Below are positions 1-8,716 of a stretch of DNA of 10,614 bases, one piece after another (positions within the stretch are counted from its first letter, which is position 1; every line of letters begins with the position of its first letter). The position numbers were made by a program, and so were the translations under genes. The notes beneath the pieces are model-generated. The model worked only from the letters and a program-made list of their open reading frames with translations. It was not told where the DNA came from and made no database searches. This DNA is from an uncultured Micrococcales bacterium (GTDB taxonomy: Bacteria > Actinomycetota > Actinomycetes > Actinomycetales > Microbacteriaceae). The DNA is taken from contig CAINTU010000195.1 of assembly GCA_903853515.1 (NCBI GenBank), positions 1-10,614 of the forward strand. Direction: 5' to 3'.

Positions 1-57
1 GGTTTGGCTGGCGCAGCCGAGCGAGCAAAATCGCTCAGCCCGATGCTTAATTTGTAA
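1..57 (+). CDS. possible 3' end of a convergent gene, product unknown (partial)
   Basis: Frame 1 of the plus strand is open from the left edge to a TAA at 55-57 and would encode 18 residues ending in SPMLNL. It would converge on pknB with a 21-bp gap, a normal spacing for convergent genes. I do not recognise the peptide. The other two plus frames also stay open for much of this short stretch, so openness is weak evidence. Two small inverted repeats lie inside it: GGCTG/CAGCC at 6-10 and 14-18, and GAGCGA/TCGCTC at 19-24 and 31-36. The stretch could instead be non-coding, with those repeats acting as a weak terminator after pknB, although no T tract follows them on the minus strand. No minus-strand start with a ribosome site is visible here. 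Confidence 0.25.
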   Translation, partial: GLAGAAERAKSLSPMLNL

Positions 58-78
58 TTGGCGCTTTTGAAATTCGCG

Positions 79-2007
79 TTATTGCACGCAGTTCATAAAC
101 AGAATCACGGTCGACCCTTGAGCGGTCGTTGTGTTCGGATCAATCGACTGGTTCACAACTGTTGTTCCCAAAGTGCCGGTGCAGCCTTGGCTCATTTCGG
201 GCTGCACCTTTAGGCCAACATCGGCAGCGGTCAACGCGCTGGTGGCAGCGTTGATGTCGAGGTTTCTCACATCGGGCACAAGCACGAGTCCGTTTGAGGT
301 AACCACGTTGACGATGGTGCCAGCTGGGATTTGCGAATTCGGCAACTGGTCTGCGCTGATCACAAGGTTCGCCGCTATATCGGCACTGTTTTGTTGCGTG
401 ATGGTGCCAAGTGTGAGGCCGGCTGCGGTGAGAGCAGCTGTTGCGTCTTTTTCGGTCATGCCGGTCAAGTCGGGCATCAAAACAAGTTTCTTACCCGTCG
501 AAACATACACGGTGACTGTTGTTTTGTTGCCGACCGATGTGCCCGCGGTTGGGTCAGTCGAAATGACATTGCCATCAAGCACTGTGTCGCTGACGGCGAA
601 TTGCTTGTCGACCAAAAGACCCTGCGCAGTCAAAGTTGTGAATGCGTTGTCGTAGGTCATGCCAACGACATTGGCAATCTTGATGCCAGAGTCGGTGCCG
701 CCGGGTGAAAACAATGACGCACCGGCGATAGCCAGCCAAACAATTAGGCCGAGGAACAAAACACCGGCACCTGTGCCGATACCCCACAACAAGCCCGCAG
801 CATTCTTAACGTCTTTATCTGCCACGATTGTGCCGCCTGCATCACCTGATGCCTTAGTCAACTTGACGCCGAGCTCAGCGAATGGATTATCGCCTTCTTC
901 GAGCATTTCGGTATCGGTGCTTTCAACCGGTTTAGATTGCGGCGCCTCGGTGTCGTACTCGAAATCAGAATGAGCAGTGTTGATTGCCGTGGTTGCCTCT
1001 TTGGCGGCTTCGGCCATCAACTGATCAAAAGGATCAAGCACTTTGGTGTCGGCAAGGTTAGCTGCATCGCTTAGAGGCGCGCTAACTTCGGCAGCCTGAA
1101 CGTCGGTAATTGTGTGAATCGGTGCGGTCGGTGGCAAGACGATGCCATCAGATTGATCGCTGATAGCGGCATGCAGCGCATCTCTGAATTGTTCGGCAGA
1201 TTGAAAACGGTCTGAACGGTCTTTAGCCAATGCCGTTAGCACAACCTGATCGAGCATTGGGCTGACCTGGCGGTTGAACTGCGACGGTGCAGGCACAGGC
1301 TCGCTCACGTGCTGATAGGCAACCGAAACGGCGCTTTCACCGGTGAAAGGTGGGCGACCGGCAAGCATCTCATAAAGCAATACGCCGGTTGAATAAAGGT
1401 CGGTGCGCGCATCGACGGTTTCGCCGCGTGCCTGCTCTGGCGAAAAATATTGTGCAGTGCCCAAGATGCCGTTAGTGTGCGACTGTGTCATTGAGCCTTC
1501 GCCGAGCGCACGAGCGATACCGAAGTCCATCACTTTGACAGAACCAGATTCGGTAATCATCACATTTGCCGATTTGATGTCTCGGTGAATAACGCCGGCT
1601 CGGTGCGAAAACTCGAGTGCAGTCAAAACGCCATCCGTGTAATCGAGCGCCTCTTGCATGCTTAGGCGGCGTTCGTGCAAAAGATCGCGAAGCACTCGAC
1701 CGCGCACGAGTTCCATAACAATAAAAGGCATGCGGCGTTCGACACCAAAGTTGTCGACAGTGATCTCTTCGCCGGCGTCATAAACGCGCACGATGGTCGG
1801 GTGTGCCATGCGTGCAGCTGCCTGCGCTTCTTGGCGAAAACGTGATTCAAAATTCGGGTCAGCAGCAAGATCAGCTTTTAGCAACTTGATTGCAACTGTG
1901 CGACCGAGTCGAGTATCGGTGCCTGAATAAACTTCGGCCATTCCGCCGCGACCAATTAGTGAGCCAAGCTCATAGCGCTCAGCGATTAGGCGTGCGTTCT
2001 CTGACAA
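79..2007 (-). CDS. pknB: Ser/Thr protein kinase PknB with three PASTA domains
   Basis: Membrane Ser/Thr kinase of the PknB/StkP/PrkC family, which senses peptidoglycan fragments or lipid II through outer PASTA domains and phosphorylates division and wall-synthesis proteins. Numbering from the TTG at 2005-2007 gives 642 residues. Glycine loop GRGGMAEV is at 19-26, ATP lysine K41 in VAIK, HRD at 141-143, DFG at 161-163 and SPEQ at 189-192. A roughly 120-residue Glu/Asp/Ala-rich juxtamembrane linker follows, then one membrane segment at about 404-432. The PASTA repeats are at about 442-505, 508-572 and 575-642. Cys609 and Cys640 lie in the last PASTA domain and could form a disulfide. A start at TTG 2029-2031 would add eight residues but has no ribosome site and sits in a T tract. 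The TTG at 2007 has GGAG five bases upstream and gives MSENARLIAERYELG, like typical PknB starts. It is the last gene of the operon. Confidence 0.95.
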   Translation of the reverse strand: MSENARLIAERYELGSLIGRGGMAEVYSGTDTRLGRTVAIKLLKADLAADPNFESRFRQEAQAAARMAHPTIVRVYDAGEEITVDNFGVERRMPFIVMELVRGRVLRDLLHERRLSMQEALDYTDGVLTALEFSHRAGVIHRDIKSANVMITESGSVKVMDFGIARALGEGSMTQSHTNGILGTAQYFSPEQARGETVDARTDLYSTGVLLYEMLAGRPPFTGESAVSVAYQHVSEPVPAPSQFNRQVSPMLDQVVLTALAKDRSDRFQSAEQFRDALHAAISDQSDGIVLPPTAPIHTITDVQAAEVSAPLSDAANLADTKVLDPFDQLMAEAAKEATTAINTAHSDFEYDTEAPQSKPVESTDTEMLEEGDNPFAELGVKLTKASGDAGGTIVADKDVKNAAGLLWGIGTGAGVLFLGLIVWLAIAGASLFSPGGTDSGIKIANVVGMTYDNAFTTLTAQGLLVDKQFAVSDTVLDGNVISTDPTAGTSVGNKTTVTVYVSTGKKLVLMPDLTGMTEKDATAALTAAGLTLGTITQQNSADIAANLVISADQLPNSQIPAGTIVNVVTSNGLVLVPDVRNLDINAATSALTAADVGLKVQPEMSQGCTGTLGTTVVNQSIDPNTTTAQGSTVILFMNCVQ

Positions 2008-2016
2008 TCTCGCTCC
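2005..2016 (-). promoter_or_regulatory. ribosome binding site that sets the pknB start
   Basis: Read on the minus strand, GGAG (2016-2013) is followed by CGAGA and then TTG (2007-2005). The five-base spacing is acceptable, and no comparable motif precedes the upstream TTG at 2031. This is the reason for choosing the shorter pknB. Confidence 0.6.
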
Positions 2017-2028
2017 GTCGGTCGGTTG

Positions 2029-2050
2029 CAAAAAATTGGCTTATGCCAAC
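2029..2050 (-). terminator. terminator-like hairpin between pknA and pknB
   Basis: On the minus strand GTTGGC (2050-2045) and GCCAAT (2040-2035) form a stem of five Watson-Crick pairs plus one G-T pair around an ATAA loop. Six T residues follow directly (2035-2030). It is the only gap in an otherwise tightly packed operon. The stem is short, so partial termination or attenuation that lowers pknB relative to the upstream genes is more likely than full termination. Functional effect is inferred. Confidence 0.4.
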
Positions 2051-2073
2051 TCGACTAAGTCTAACTAAGCGCC

Positions 2074-3435
2074 CTAATTGCTTGGTGTTGGCGTAGGTTG
2101 TTCGGCTGCTTGCTGGTAATAAAAAACTTGGATGGTCTCGCCCAGGGCAACTGTGCCAAGCGGTGTGATGTCATAAACGGTCGAGATGCGGGCATCACCC
2201 TGTGGCAGGGCGTCACCGGCAACAACGCTGACTTGTAGCCCTAGGGCGCCAAGCTCTGCAACCACGTCGGCGACCGGGCGCCCTTGATAATCAGAAAGCA
2301 GCACTACGGCTGAACTGGCCGACGGGCTAGGGCTTGGCGAATCAGTCGGCGACGAACTTGTTGATGGTGTTGCTGTGGCAGTTGGCGCAGGCTTTTCACT
2401 CGAAAGCCAACTAGAAAGCAAGACGGCGGTCAGTGCGCCAACCAACACCACCACGAGAGCAATCCAAGGCCAAATGCTTGGCACACGTTCTGTCTCGGCA
2501 GTGTCGGTATTGATTGTCGTTGTCTCGGGTGCAGTTGCGGGTTGGGCAACAGGCACCGCTTCATAGATCGGCTTAGGTGGCGTTGGTTGCAAAGGTTTAG
2601 GCGTCACCAATGAATCACCGGTGGTTATCAAAGCCTCTGCGCGAGCCGCCATCGTCAAAGCGCTGCTTGGGCGATCGGCTGGTTTCTTGGCGAGCGAATC
2701 CATGATCAAACGAGCCAAGCGCGGGTCAACTGTTGATGGCAACGGCGGCGGCACCTCATTGATTTGCGCCATGGCAATCGCCATCTGGTTCTCACCGGTG
2801 AAAGGTCGCTTGCCCGCCAAGGCTTCATAGGCCACGATGCCAAGCGAATAGATGTCACTTGCGGCAGTGGCTGGCTTGCCGGTAGCTTGCTCGGGGGCCA
2901 GGTATTGCACGGTGCCCATCACCTGACCGGTTTGGGTGAGCGGCACCTGGTTGGTCACGCGAGCGATGCCGAAGTCAGTGATTTTCACGTGGCCTTCTGG
3001 TGTGATCAGCAGGTTGCCGGGCTTTATGTCGCGGTGCACAAGGCCCTCGCGGTGAGCTGCCGAAAGTGCGCGGGCGGTTTGCACGATGATTTCTAGCACG
3101 CGCTGCTCGCTAATGGTTTTGTCGCGCTCAAGAATCGAAGACAACGCTTCGCCAGGCACAAGTTCCATCACCAAATATGCAGCGCCCTCGTCTTCGCCAT
3201 AGTCAAAAACATTTGCGATGCCTTCGTGATTGATCATCGCCGCATGCTTGGCTTCTGTTCTGAATCTTTCAACAAACCCAGGATTCGAAAGATATTCTGC
3301 TTTCAAAATCTTGATAGCGACCTTGCGCAAAATAACTTCGTCTTGAGCAGACCAAACTTCACCCATTCCGCCGGTCGCGATTTTGGCTAGCAGTCGATAG
3401 CGACCGCCAAAAAGGTTGCCTGCTTCTGGTTTCAT
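2074..3435 (-). CDS. pknA: Ser/Thr protein kinase PknA with a C-terminal PASTA-like domain
   Basis: Second membrane Ser/Thr kinase of the operon, 453 residues. Known PknA proteins phosphorylate division and cell-shape proteins and act together with PknB. Glycine loop ATGGMGEV is at 20-27, catalytic lysine K42 in [12 protein letters not shown] at 134-141, DFG at 154-156 and APEQ at 180-183. The activation loop carries the usual TQT (T167, T169). A Pro/Thr-rich linker (about 275-317) leads to one membrane segment at 320-342, then an outer Ser/Thr/Pro-rich spacer at 349-375. Residues about 378-440 look like one divergent PASTA domain ([18 protein letters not shown], then a beta strand ending IQVFYY), followed by a short Pro/Thr-rich tail. 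Mycobacterial PknA lacks a PASTA domain. The ATG overlaps the pbpA stop as ATGA, so translation is probably coupled. Stop is TAG. Confidence 0.93.
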   Translation of the reverse strand: MKPEAGNLFGGRYRLLAKIATGGMGEVWSAQDEVILRKVAIKILKAEYLSNPGFVERFRTEAKHAAMINHEGIANVFDYGEDEGAAYLVMELVPGEALSSILERDKTISEQRVLEIIVQTARALSAAHREGLVHRDIKPGNLLITPEGHVKITDFGIARVTNQVPLTQTGQVMGTVQYLAPEQATGKPATAASDIYSLGIVAYEALAGKRPFTGENQMAIAMAQINEVPPPLPSTVDPRLARLIMDSLAKKPADRPSSALTMAARAEALITTGDSLVTPKPLQPTPPKPIYEAVPVAQPATAPETTTINTDTAETERVPSIWPWIALVVVLVGALTAVLLSSWLSSEKPAPTATATPSTSSSPTDSPSPSPSASSAVVLLSDYQGRPVADVVAELGALGLQVSVVAGDALPQGDARISTVYDITPLGTVALGETIQVFYYQQAAEQPTPTPSN

Positions 3436-4883
3436 TGGGTCAACACCGCCTGCATAACTTTGCGCGCCACCGGGGCCGCCAACAGATTACCGAAACCCTT
3501 TTGCCCCATGCCGCCGCCGTCTTCGATCACGACGGCAACCGCAACCTTCGGGTCGTCGGCCGGGGCAAAACCCGTGAACCAAAGTGTGTATGGCTGCTTT
3601 GGTCCGTTTTGCGCAGTGCCGGTTTTGCCAGCCACGCTAACACCCTTGATCGCACCGTTTGATGAAACACCAGAAGCAACAGCAGCGACCATCATGCTCT
3701 TCACTCGCTCGGCGGTGGTTGCAGAAATCGCGCGGCCATACTCTGTCGCCGTTGGGGCACTTAGCACCTGAAGATTCGCAGTCGTGATCGAATCAATAAG
3801 CGTTGGCTGCATTGCCAAACCACCGTTGGCAATGGTTGCCGAAATCATAGCCATCTGCAGCGGCGTCACTCGAACATCGAACTGCCCAAAAGCCGACAGA
3901 CCGGTCTGCGAAGAATCCATGCCGGTTGGGTATACACTCGGGGTCACGCTCATCGGAATCTTCAAAGTGTCACCGAAACCAAATTTTTGAGCTTGGGCGC
4001 GAATCACATCTTGGCCAAGCGCAATACCGACCTGAGCAAAAGGAATGTTGCACGAAAGTTTGAGAGCCTGAGCAAGTGTGACCTTCTTGGCCCCACCACA
4101 TTTGCCTTCACCAGAATTGTGAATCGCAGTCTTGGTGCCAGGCAATGTATAGGTTGCTGGATTGTCGATCAAAGTGCTGGGCGTGTATTTGCCACTCTCG
4201 AGCGCGGCCGAAGCTACTACCAACTTGAACACCGATCCTGGGGCATATAAATCGCCAGCTATTGCGCGGTTTATGAGCGGGCGGTTCTTATCGGTGAGCA
4301 GAGCGGAATAGTTATCTTGAGATTGGCTGCCGCTGTGCACGGCAAGCAGGTTGGCGTCGAAGCCCGGCTTCGAGACGAGCGCCAAGATGCGACCAGTGCG
4401 AGGTTCGATTGCTACGACGGCACCGCGCATGTCGCCGAGGGCATCCCAGGCTGCCTTTTGCACTTTAGGGTCGATAGTTAGTTCTGCCGAAGCGCCGGTC
4501 ACCGGGTTGCCAGAGAAGATTGCGTTTAGCTGTTCAAAAAACTGGGATGAATTGGACCCACGCAGATAACTGTCGAGAGTGCCTTCTAGCCCGGCACGCC
4601 CCTGAAAATATGAATAGAAACCGGTTAGAGCCGAATACATCGGCGCCGCATAAACCCGGGTGTATCTGAATTCGTCACTTGATTTAACCGATGATGCGAT
4701 GGGTTGATTGTCAACCAAGATTGAACCGCGCAAAACCTTATAGCTGTCATAGACCGGTCTAAAGTTTCGACGGTCGTTGTTGAGTGAATCAGCGCTGATC
4801 ACTTGAATCGTCGAAGCAGCAACGAAAAGGCTGACGAACATGAGCGCGATCAAAATCGTGACTCGCTTTATTTCGCGGTTCAT
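3432..4883 (-). CDS. pbpA: class B penicillin-binding protein PbpA (transpeptidase)
   Basis: Single-pass membrane peptidoglycan D,D-transpeptidase that cross-links stem peptides outside the membrane; partner of the SEDS protein encoded just upstream. Length 483, normal for actinobacterial PbpA. Membrane anchor is at about 8-30, preceded by a short basic N-terminus. The pedestal region (about 40-130) contains [13 protein letters not shown]. Transpeptidase motifs are all present: SxxK as S217-V-F-K220 within APGSVFK, SxN as S277-C-N279, and KTG at 420-422 within AGKTGTAQ. Cys262 and Cys278 are both in the outer domain, and the second lies in the SxN motif, so a disulfide near the active site is possible. 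Start ATG overlaps the rodA stop (ATGA), and its own TGA overlaps the pknA ATG. Orthology to PbpA rather than FtsI rests on this gene order and on the short length. Confidence 0.95.
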   Translation of the reverse strand: MNREIKRVTILIALMFVSLFVAASTIQVISADSLNNDRRNFRPVYDSYKVLRGSILVDNQPIASSVKSSDEFRYTRVYAAPMYSALTGFYSYFQGRAGLEGTLDSYLRGSNSSQFFEQLNAIFSGNPVTGASAELTIDPKVQKAAWDALGDMRGAVVAIEPRTGRILALVSKPGFDANLLAVHSGSQSQDNYSALLTDKNRPLINRAIAGDLYAPGSVFKLVVASAALESGKYTPSTLIDNPATYTLPGTKTAIHNSGEGKCGGAKKVTLAQALKLSCNIPFAQVGIALGQDVIRAQAQKFGFGDTLKIPMSVTPSVYPTGMDSSQTGLSAFGQFDVRVTPLQMAMISATIANGGLAMQPTLIDSITTANLQVLSAPTATEYGRAISATTAERVKSMMVAAVASGVSSNGAIKGVSVAGKTGTAQNGPKQPYTLWFTGFAPADDPKVAVAVVIEDGGGMGQKGFGNLLAAPVARKVMQAVLTQ

Positions 4884-6238
4884 TCGGTCACCACCCCAAG
4901 CCGAGGCACGCTGTCGCTGATGCGCAAAAGCAGGGCAATGATGATCCAGTTAGCGATCAGTGATGAACCACCAGCAGCCAAAAGCGGGGTGGTCAGGCCT
5001 GTGAGTGGCAAAACTCGAAGCACGCCGCCCACCACGATAAAAAATTGCAATGCAATCACGAAGCCAAACCCTATGGCCAATAACTTTGAAAAATCATCGT
5101 TGTGTTGCACGCTGATGCGCACTGCGCGAGCAATCAATAGCAGGTAAAGCGCGAAAATTGCAAAAAGACCGACAAGGCCAAGTTCTTCGCCAAGACTTGA
5201 AATGATGAAGTCGCTTTCGGCCAGCGGCACAAGCTGGGGCAACCCGCCGCCAAGACCAGTGCCAAAGAGACCGCCGTGGGCGAGACCGAATAATCCTTGC
5301 ACTAATTGATAGCTGCCACCGATGGCGTTATAGGTTGCCTCGTTTAGGGGGTCGAGCCAAGAGTCAACACGACCACCCACATAACTCATAAGGCGCGATG
5401 CAATCAGTGCACCGGTCACGAACATCAGAGCACCCACGACCACATAAAAAGGTCGACCAGTAGCAACATAAATTAGCACCAAGAAGATTGCGAAATATAG
5501 CAACGATGTGCCAAGGTCACGTTGCAAAACGAGAACGGCAAGGCTTGCCAACCATATCGTCACGATGGGGCCAAGTTCGCGCGCCTGCGGAATTCGAATG
5601 CCAGCGAACTTTCGCCCAACAACGGCCAACGACTCGCGCCGCGACACAAGATAACCAGCAAAGAAAATCGTTAGGGCGATTTTTGCGAGCTCACCGGGCT
5701 GAAAACTGAAACTGCCGATGCCAACCCACAATCTTGCCCCGCTAACGGTTTTGCCGATCACGGGCAACAGCGGCAACAGCAAAAGCAATACGCCAGCAAC
5801 CATCGAAACATAAATGTATTTGCGCAACGACAAATGTGATTTGACCAGCAAAATTACTGCCGCAGCAATAGCCATTGCTATAGCGGTGTAAATCACCTGC
5901 TTTTGCGCGAACAGATCGGGCGCATGGCCGCTTGAAGTTAGCGCCGGCTTGATTATGTCGAGGCGATAAATCACCGAGATACCCAGCGTGTTTAAAAAAA
6001 GACCGATCGGCAAAATCAACCAGTCAGCTTCACTCGCTCGCAATCGCAAAATAAGGTGCATCACAAAAGCGAGCAAAACCGGTGGTGCCCAATAAAGCAC
6101 TAGCTCGGTGCGCAACACCAACACGGTCGCAAGTTGAATTTGAGCAAGCTCGAATGCATAAAGGCCAGCGACAAGCAACAGCAGCGCGAATTCAATGTTT
6201 CTAGGATTACCAAGTTGCCGAACCCTAGCCACCTGCAT
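4880..6238 (-). CDS. rodA: SEDS-family peptidoglycan glycosyltransferase RodA
   Basis: Polytopic membrane protein of the FtsW/RodA/SpoVE family that polymerises lipid II into glycan strands, working with the class B PBP encoded next (pbpA). Length 452. About ten or more hydrophobic segments run from residue 17 to 438. Family signatures are clear: the conserved catalytic Asp in LQRDLGTS (D241), FQPGELAK at 179-186, AESDFIISSLGEELG at 340-354, and PLTGLTTPLLAAGGSS at 411-426. The N-terminus is longer than in Escherichia coli RodA, as is usual for actinobacteria. The start ATG lies inside the end of pstP (14-bp overlap), and no strong ribosome site is seen, so coupled translation is likely. GTG at codon 3 is an alternative start. 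The assignment as RodA rather than FtsW comes from position between pstP and pbpA. Confidence 0.94.
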   Translation of the reverse strand: MQVARVRQLGNPRNIEFALLLLVAGLYAFELAQIQLATVLVLRTELVLYWAPPVLLAFVMHLILRLRASEADWLILPIGLFLNTLGISVIYRLDIIKPALTSSGHAPDLFAQKQVIYTAIAMAIAAAVILLVKSHLSLRKYIYVSMVAGVLLLLLPLLPVIGKTVSGARLWVGIGSFSFQPGELAKIALTIFFAGYLVSRRESLAVVGRKFAGIRIPQARELGPIVTIWLASLAVLVLQRDLGTSLLYFAIFLVLIYVATGRPFYVVVGALMFVTGALIASRLMSYVGGRVDSWLDPLNEATYNAIGGSYQLVQGLFGLAHGGLFGTGLGGGLPQLVPLAESDFIISSLGEELGLVGLFAIFALYLLLIARAVRISVQHNDDFSKLLAIGFGFVIALQFFIVVGGVLRVLPLTGLTTPLLAAGGSSLIANWIIIALLLRISDSVPRLGVVTE

Positions 6239-7478
6239 TCACCAACACTTCGGCCAGTTTGGTTTCAACCTCGGCAAGGTTGTTTGCCGAGATGCTGCGC
6301 AGAACCAAATCGCGATGATATGCGTCTAGTGTTCGAACGGCAACGTCGGTGCGCCTATAAAGGTGACTAAACCCAAGTGAACCAAACGACTCTTTGATGC
6401 CCTGATAGATAGCAACATTGCCATCACTCACCGCAATAAAATATCGCGACTGAGTATAAAGATAGATGCCACCGGCTGAACCACCGGCAACCAATATGAG
6501 TGCGACAACGATTGCAATCGTGCGGCGACGCCAGTTCTTGAGACTGCCTTCGGTTTCGACCAAAATCTGTTCGATCAGCGGGTTGTCAGCAACCACATAG
6601 CGATCGCGGCTAGTCGATGCCCGTCGTAAAGCTTGCACAAGGCGGGCCGGGTTTAGAAGACCAACGATGCCACTTGACTGCGGCAAAATGACGACCTCGT
6701 TAGCAGCTGATCCAAGAAATTGAATTGCATTTTGAGTTAGCGGCGCAGTTGCTGCATCGTGCACATCGACAACGACAATCGTCACGTTATCTGGTGCGCC
6801 AAACTCGAGTGCCTCATCAATCAAAGTTGACACCAACTCGGCAGGGTCGCTGTGCTGCTCAATCGCGGGGAACAAGATTGCATCTGGCACATAACCGTTG
6901 AGGCCGTCAGAGCAAATAAGCCAACGATCGCCCGGCTTAGTTGTGGTCAGCTCGGTGTCGATTTCGGGTTGGTTTTCTATGTCGCCCAATGCCCGCATCA
7001 AAACATTTCGCCTCGGATGAAAGAGCGCCTCTTCAGCGGTGATGCGACCGGCGTCGACGAGTCGCTGCACAAATGTGTGATCTTTGGTGACCTGTCGAAC
7101 CTGCCCATCACGCAACAGATAAATGCGCGAGTCGCCGATATGAGCAACAGACACATCATCATCGACAAACATCAGAGCCGAACAAGTAGTGCCCATGCCA
7201 GAGAGGTAATGGTGATCGTGAACAATCGCGGTTAGCTTGTCGTTGGCTTGTTGCAGCGCCTTGACCATCGCTTCGCTAGCTGCCTTTGTTGACGAATGGC
7301 GTTCGTCGATTGTCGCTAGATGTTGGGCTGTGATTGCACTTGCGATGTCGCCACCGGCGTGCCCACCCATGCCATCTGCAACCAGAAACAATTGCACACC
7401 GGCGTATCCACTGTCTTGATTGCTTTTGCGAACCTTGCCGTCGTGACTGCCGGCAGCGCTGATCAGTTTGATTGCCAT
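6225..7478 (-). CDS. pstP: PP2C-family Ser/Thr phosphatase PstP
   Basis: Membrane-anchored metal-dependent (PPM/PP2C) phosphatase that removes phosphates from the kinases of this operon and their substrates. Length 417. The cytoplasmic catalytic domain spans about 5-238. It has RKSNQDS at 17-23, metal-binding D35 in ADGMGGHAGG, the GDSRIYLLRDG strand at 115-125, CSDGL with D191, and PDN with D230. A linker of about 75 residues follows, then a basic RRR stop and one membrane segment at about 318-341. The short outer domain (about 343-417) begins SRYFIAVSDGNVAIYQG, the pattern seen in other actinobacterial PstP proteins. ATG lies 6 bp after the fhaB stop with no clear ribosome site, so it probably depends on ribosomes finishing fhaB. 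Confidence 0.95.
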   Translation of the reverse strand: MAIKLISAAGSHDGKVRKSNQDSGYAGVQLFLVADGMGGHAGGDIASAITAQHLATIDERHSSTKAASEAMVKALQQANDKLTAIVHDHHYLSGMGTTCSALMFVDDDVSVAHIGDSRIYLLRDGQVRQVTKDHTFVQRLVDAGRITAEEALFHPRRNVLMRALGDIENQPEIDTELTTTKPGDRWLICSDGLNGYVPDAILFPAIEQHSDPAELVSTLIDEALEFGAPDNVTIVVVDVHDAATAPLTQNAIQFLGSAANEVVILPQSSGIVGLLNPARLVQALRRASTSRDRYVVADNPLIEQILVETEGSLKNWRRRTIAIVVALILVAGGSAGGIYLYTQSRYFIAVSDGNVAIYQGIKESFGSLGFSHLYRRTDVAVRTLDAYHRDLVLRSISANNLAEVETKLAEVLVNAGG

Positions 7479-7484
7479 CGAGTT

Positions 7485-8012
7485 TTAGGCTCGCAATTCG
7501 AAAACCGTTTTACCCACGCGAATTTGCATCCCAGGATTCACCACGAGTGGTGTGCCAATTCTGGTGCCGTCAACAAATGTGCCGTTGGTTGAATTCAGAT
7601 CGGTGATTACCCAACCATCGCCACCATTGGTGAGCCGGGCGTGCGCGCTAGAGGCAAACTCGTCATCAATAACAAGATCGCTGTTTGGTGCGCGACCGAT
7701 AGTCAGTTCGCGTCGGTCTAGGGCCAACTCTTTGCCAAGCAGTGGGCCATCAATCACGCTGAGCCGAGTTGGAACAGCGGTGATTGCGGTCGCGAGTGTG
7801 GCTTGCGGGCCTGCTGTTGAAACCTCTGCGGTGGCTCGGGTTATTGCAGGCACTGGCGATGACAACACCGTTGGTGCGTTGCGCTCTGCCACTCGAGATA
7901 AAACTCGCGAACTAAACAGGTCTGCCCGAATTATTGAGATTATCGCGAACAGAAAAATCCAGAGCACAAGCAGAAAGCCAACGCGCACAATAAACATCGC
8001 CAAATCGCTCAT
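7485..8012 (-). CDS. fhaB: FHA-domain membrane protein FhaB (FipA)
   Basis: Small phospho-threonine reader of the wall and division signalling operon; in mycobacteria the equivalent FipA links kinase activity to the divisome. Length 175. One N-terminal membrane segment (about 5-29) is followed by a basic and Ala/Thr-rich linker (about 30-80) with several possible kinase-target threonines. The FHA domain covers about 82-174, with the phosphopeptide-binding motifs GR at 106-107, SSAHA at 121-125 and NSTNGT at 140-145. Its ATG shares one base with the fhaA TGA stop, so the two are translationally coupled. Confidence 0.94.
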   Translation of the reverse strand: MSDLAMFIVRVGFLLVLWIFLFAIISIIRADLFSSRVLSRVAERNAPTVLSSPVPAITRATAEVSTAGPQATLATAITAVPTRLSVIDGPLLGKELALDRRELTIGRAPNSDLVIDDEFASSAHARLTNGGDGWVITDLNSTNGTFVDGTRIGTPLVVNPGMQIRVGKTVFELRA

Positions 8013-8692
8013 CAGGCATCGCCCTCTGAGTTTGCAATAACTCTGAACACAAACTGCGTGCGGCCCGCTTCGATTGCTAGGCCGTCGATAAGGTCAACGC
8101 TTTTTGTGATTCTTGCCCCGGCGACTTTGGTGCCGTTGGTTGAACCTAGGTCTTCGAGCTGGCCGGCCGAGCCGTTCCAACGAATTACAAAATGTTGGCG
8201 CGACAAACCAGTATCGGCGACGACGATGTCAGAACTGGCGTCGCGGCCAACAGTGGTCGAAGACTTGGCCAACAAATAGCGCTTGCCGCCAAAGTCGAGT
8301 GCTGGCACCCAGTTGATGCGCCCCTGCACGCTCTGGGCATCTACCCTTATTTGACCCAGCAACAAAGTTGGGTCTGCGCTGAGGTTGATTTCGAGTGGCC
8401 CGGCAAGTTGATAGCGCTGCTTTTTGACATGCTTGGTCACTAGTTGATCTAGCTCTTGTGACAGGGTTGCACCCAGCACCTGCAAGCGGCCGAGGTCGGT
8501 TGGTGATAGGCGCACAACAAATTTGTTGGCAGCCAAAATGCGTTCGCGCGTGACAACGGCCGCGCTCTTGTCGAGTTCGGCGCGAATCGCAGCAGCAATT
8601 TCGACTGGCTGCAATTGCGACTTGAACGCCTTGCTAAACGTGCCGGTCACGAGCGCCTCAAGACGGCGTTCAAAACTGTCGATAAAACCCAC
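8012..8692 (-). CDS. fhaA: DUF3662 and FHA domain protein FhaA
   Basis: First gene of the operon; cytoplasmic phospho-threonine reader. In mycobacteria FhaA binds phosphorylated wall-synthesis partners of PknB. Length 226. The DUF3662 domain is at about 1-118, beginning GFIDSFERRLEALVTG and including LQPVEIAAAIRAELD. A short linker leads to an FHA domain at about 138-218 with GR at 149-150, SRQH at 164-167 and GSTNGT at 183-188. Mycobacterial FhaA has a much longer disordered linker, so this is a compact version, as in other Microbacteriaceae. Start is GTG with GGAG at 8702-8699, six bases upstream. No other downstream start would keep the conserved N-terminus. Confidence 0.94.
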   Translation of the reverse strand: MGFIDSFERRLEALVTGTFSKAFKSQLQPVEIAAAIRAELDKSAAVVTRERILAANKFVVRLSPTDLGRLQVLGATLSQELDQLVTKHVKKQRYQLAGPLEINLSADPTLLLGQIRVDAQSVQGRINWVPALDFGGKRYLLAKSSTTVGRDASSDIVVADTGLSRQHFVIRWNGSAGQLEDLGSTNGTKVAGARITKSVDLIDGLAIEAGRTQFVFRVIANSEGDA

Positions 8693-8716
8693 GAAGCACT
8701 CCAGACGTATGCCCCA

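Noticed and set aside
1..36. Inverted repeats at the left edge as a pknB terminator
   Set aside because: The stems are only 5-6 bp and no T run follows on the minus strand within the window; kept only as a remark.
131..655. 174-codon open frame on the plus strand opposite pknB
   Set aside because: It lies wholly antisense to the PASTA region of pknB, and its product resembles no family; the pknB reading explains the region.
79..8692. The seven-gene kinase/phosphatase/FHA/SEDS/PBP cluster as a novel system
   Set aside because: Gene content and order match the well-known actinobacterial fhaA-fhaB-pstP-rodA-pbpA-pknA-pknB operon.
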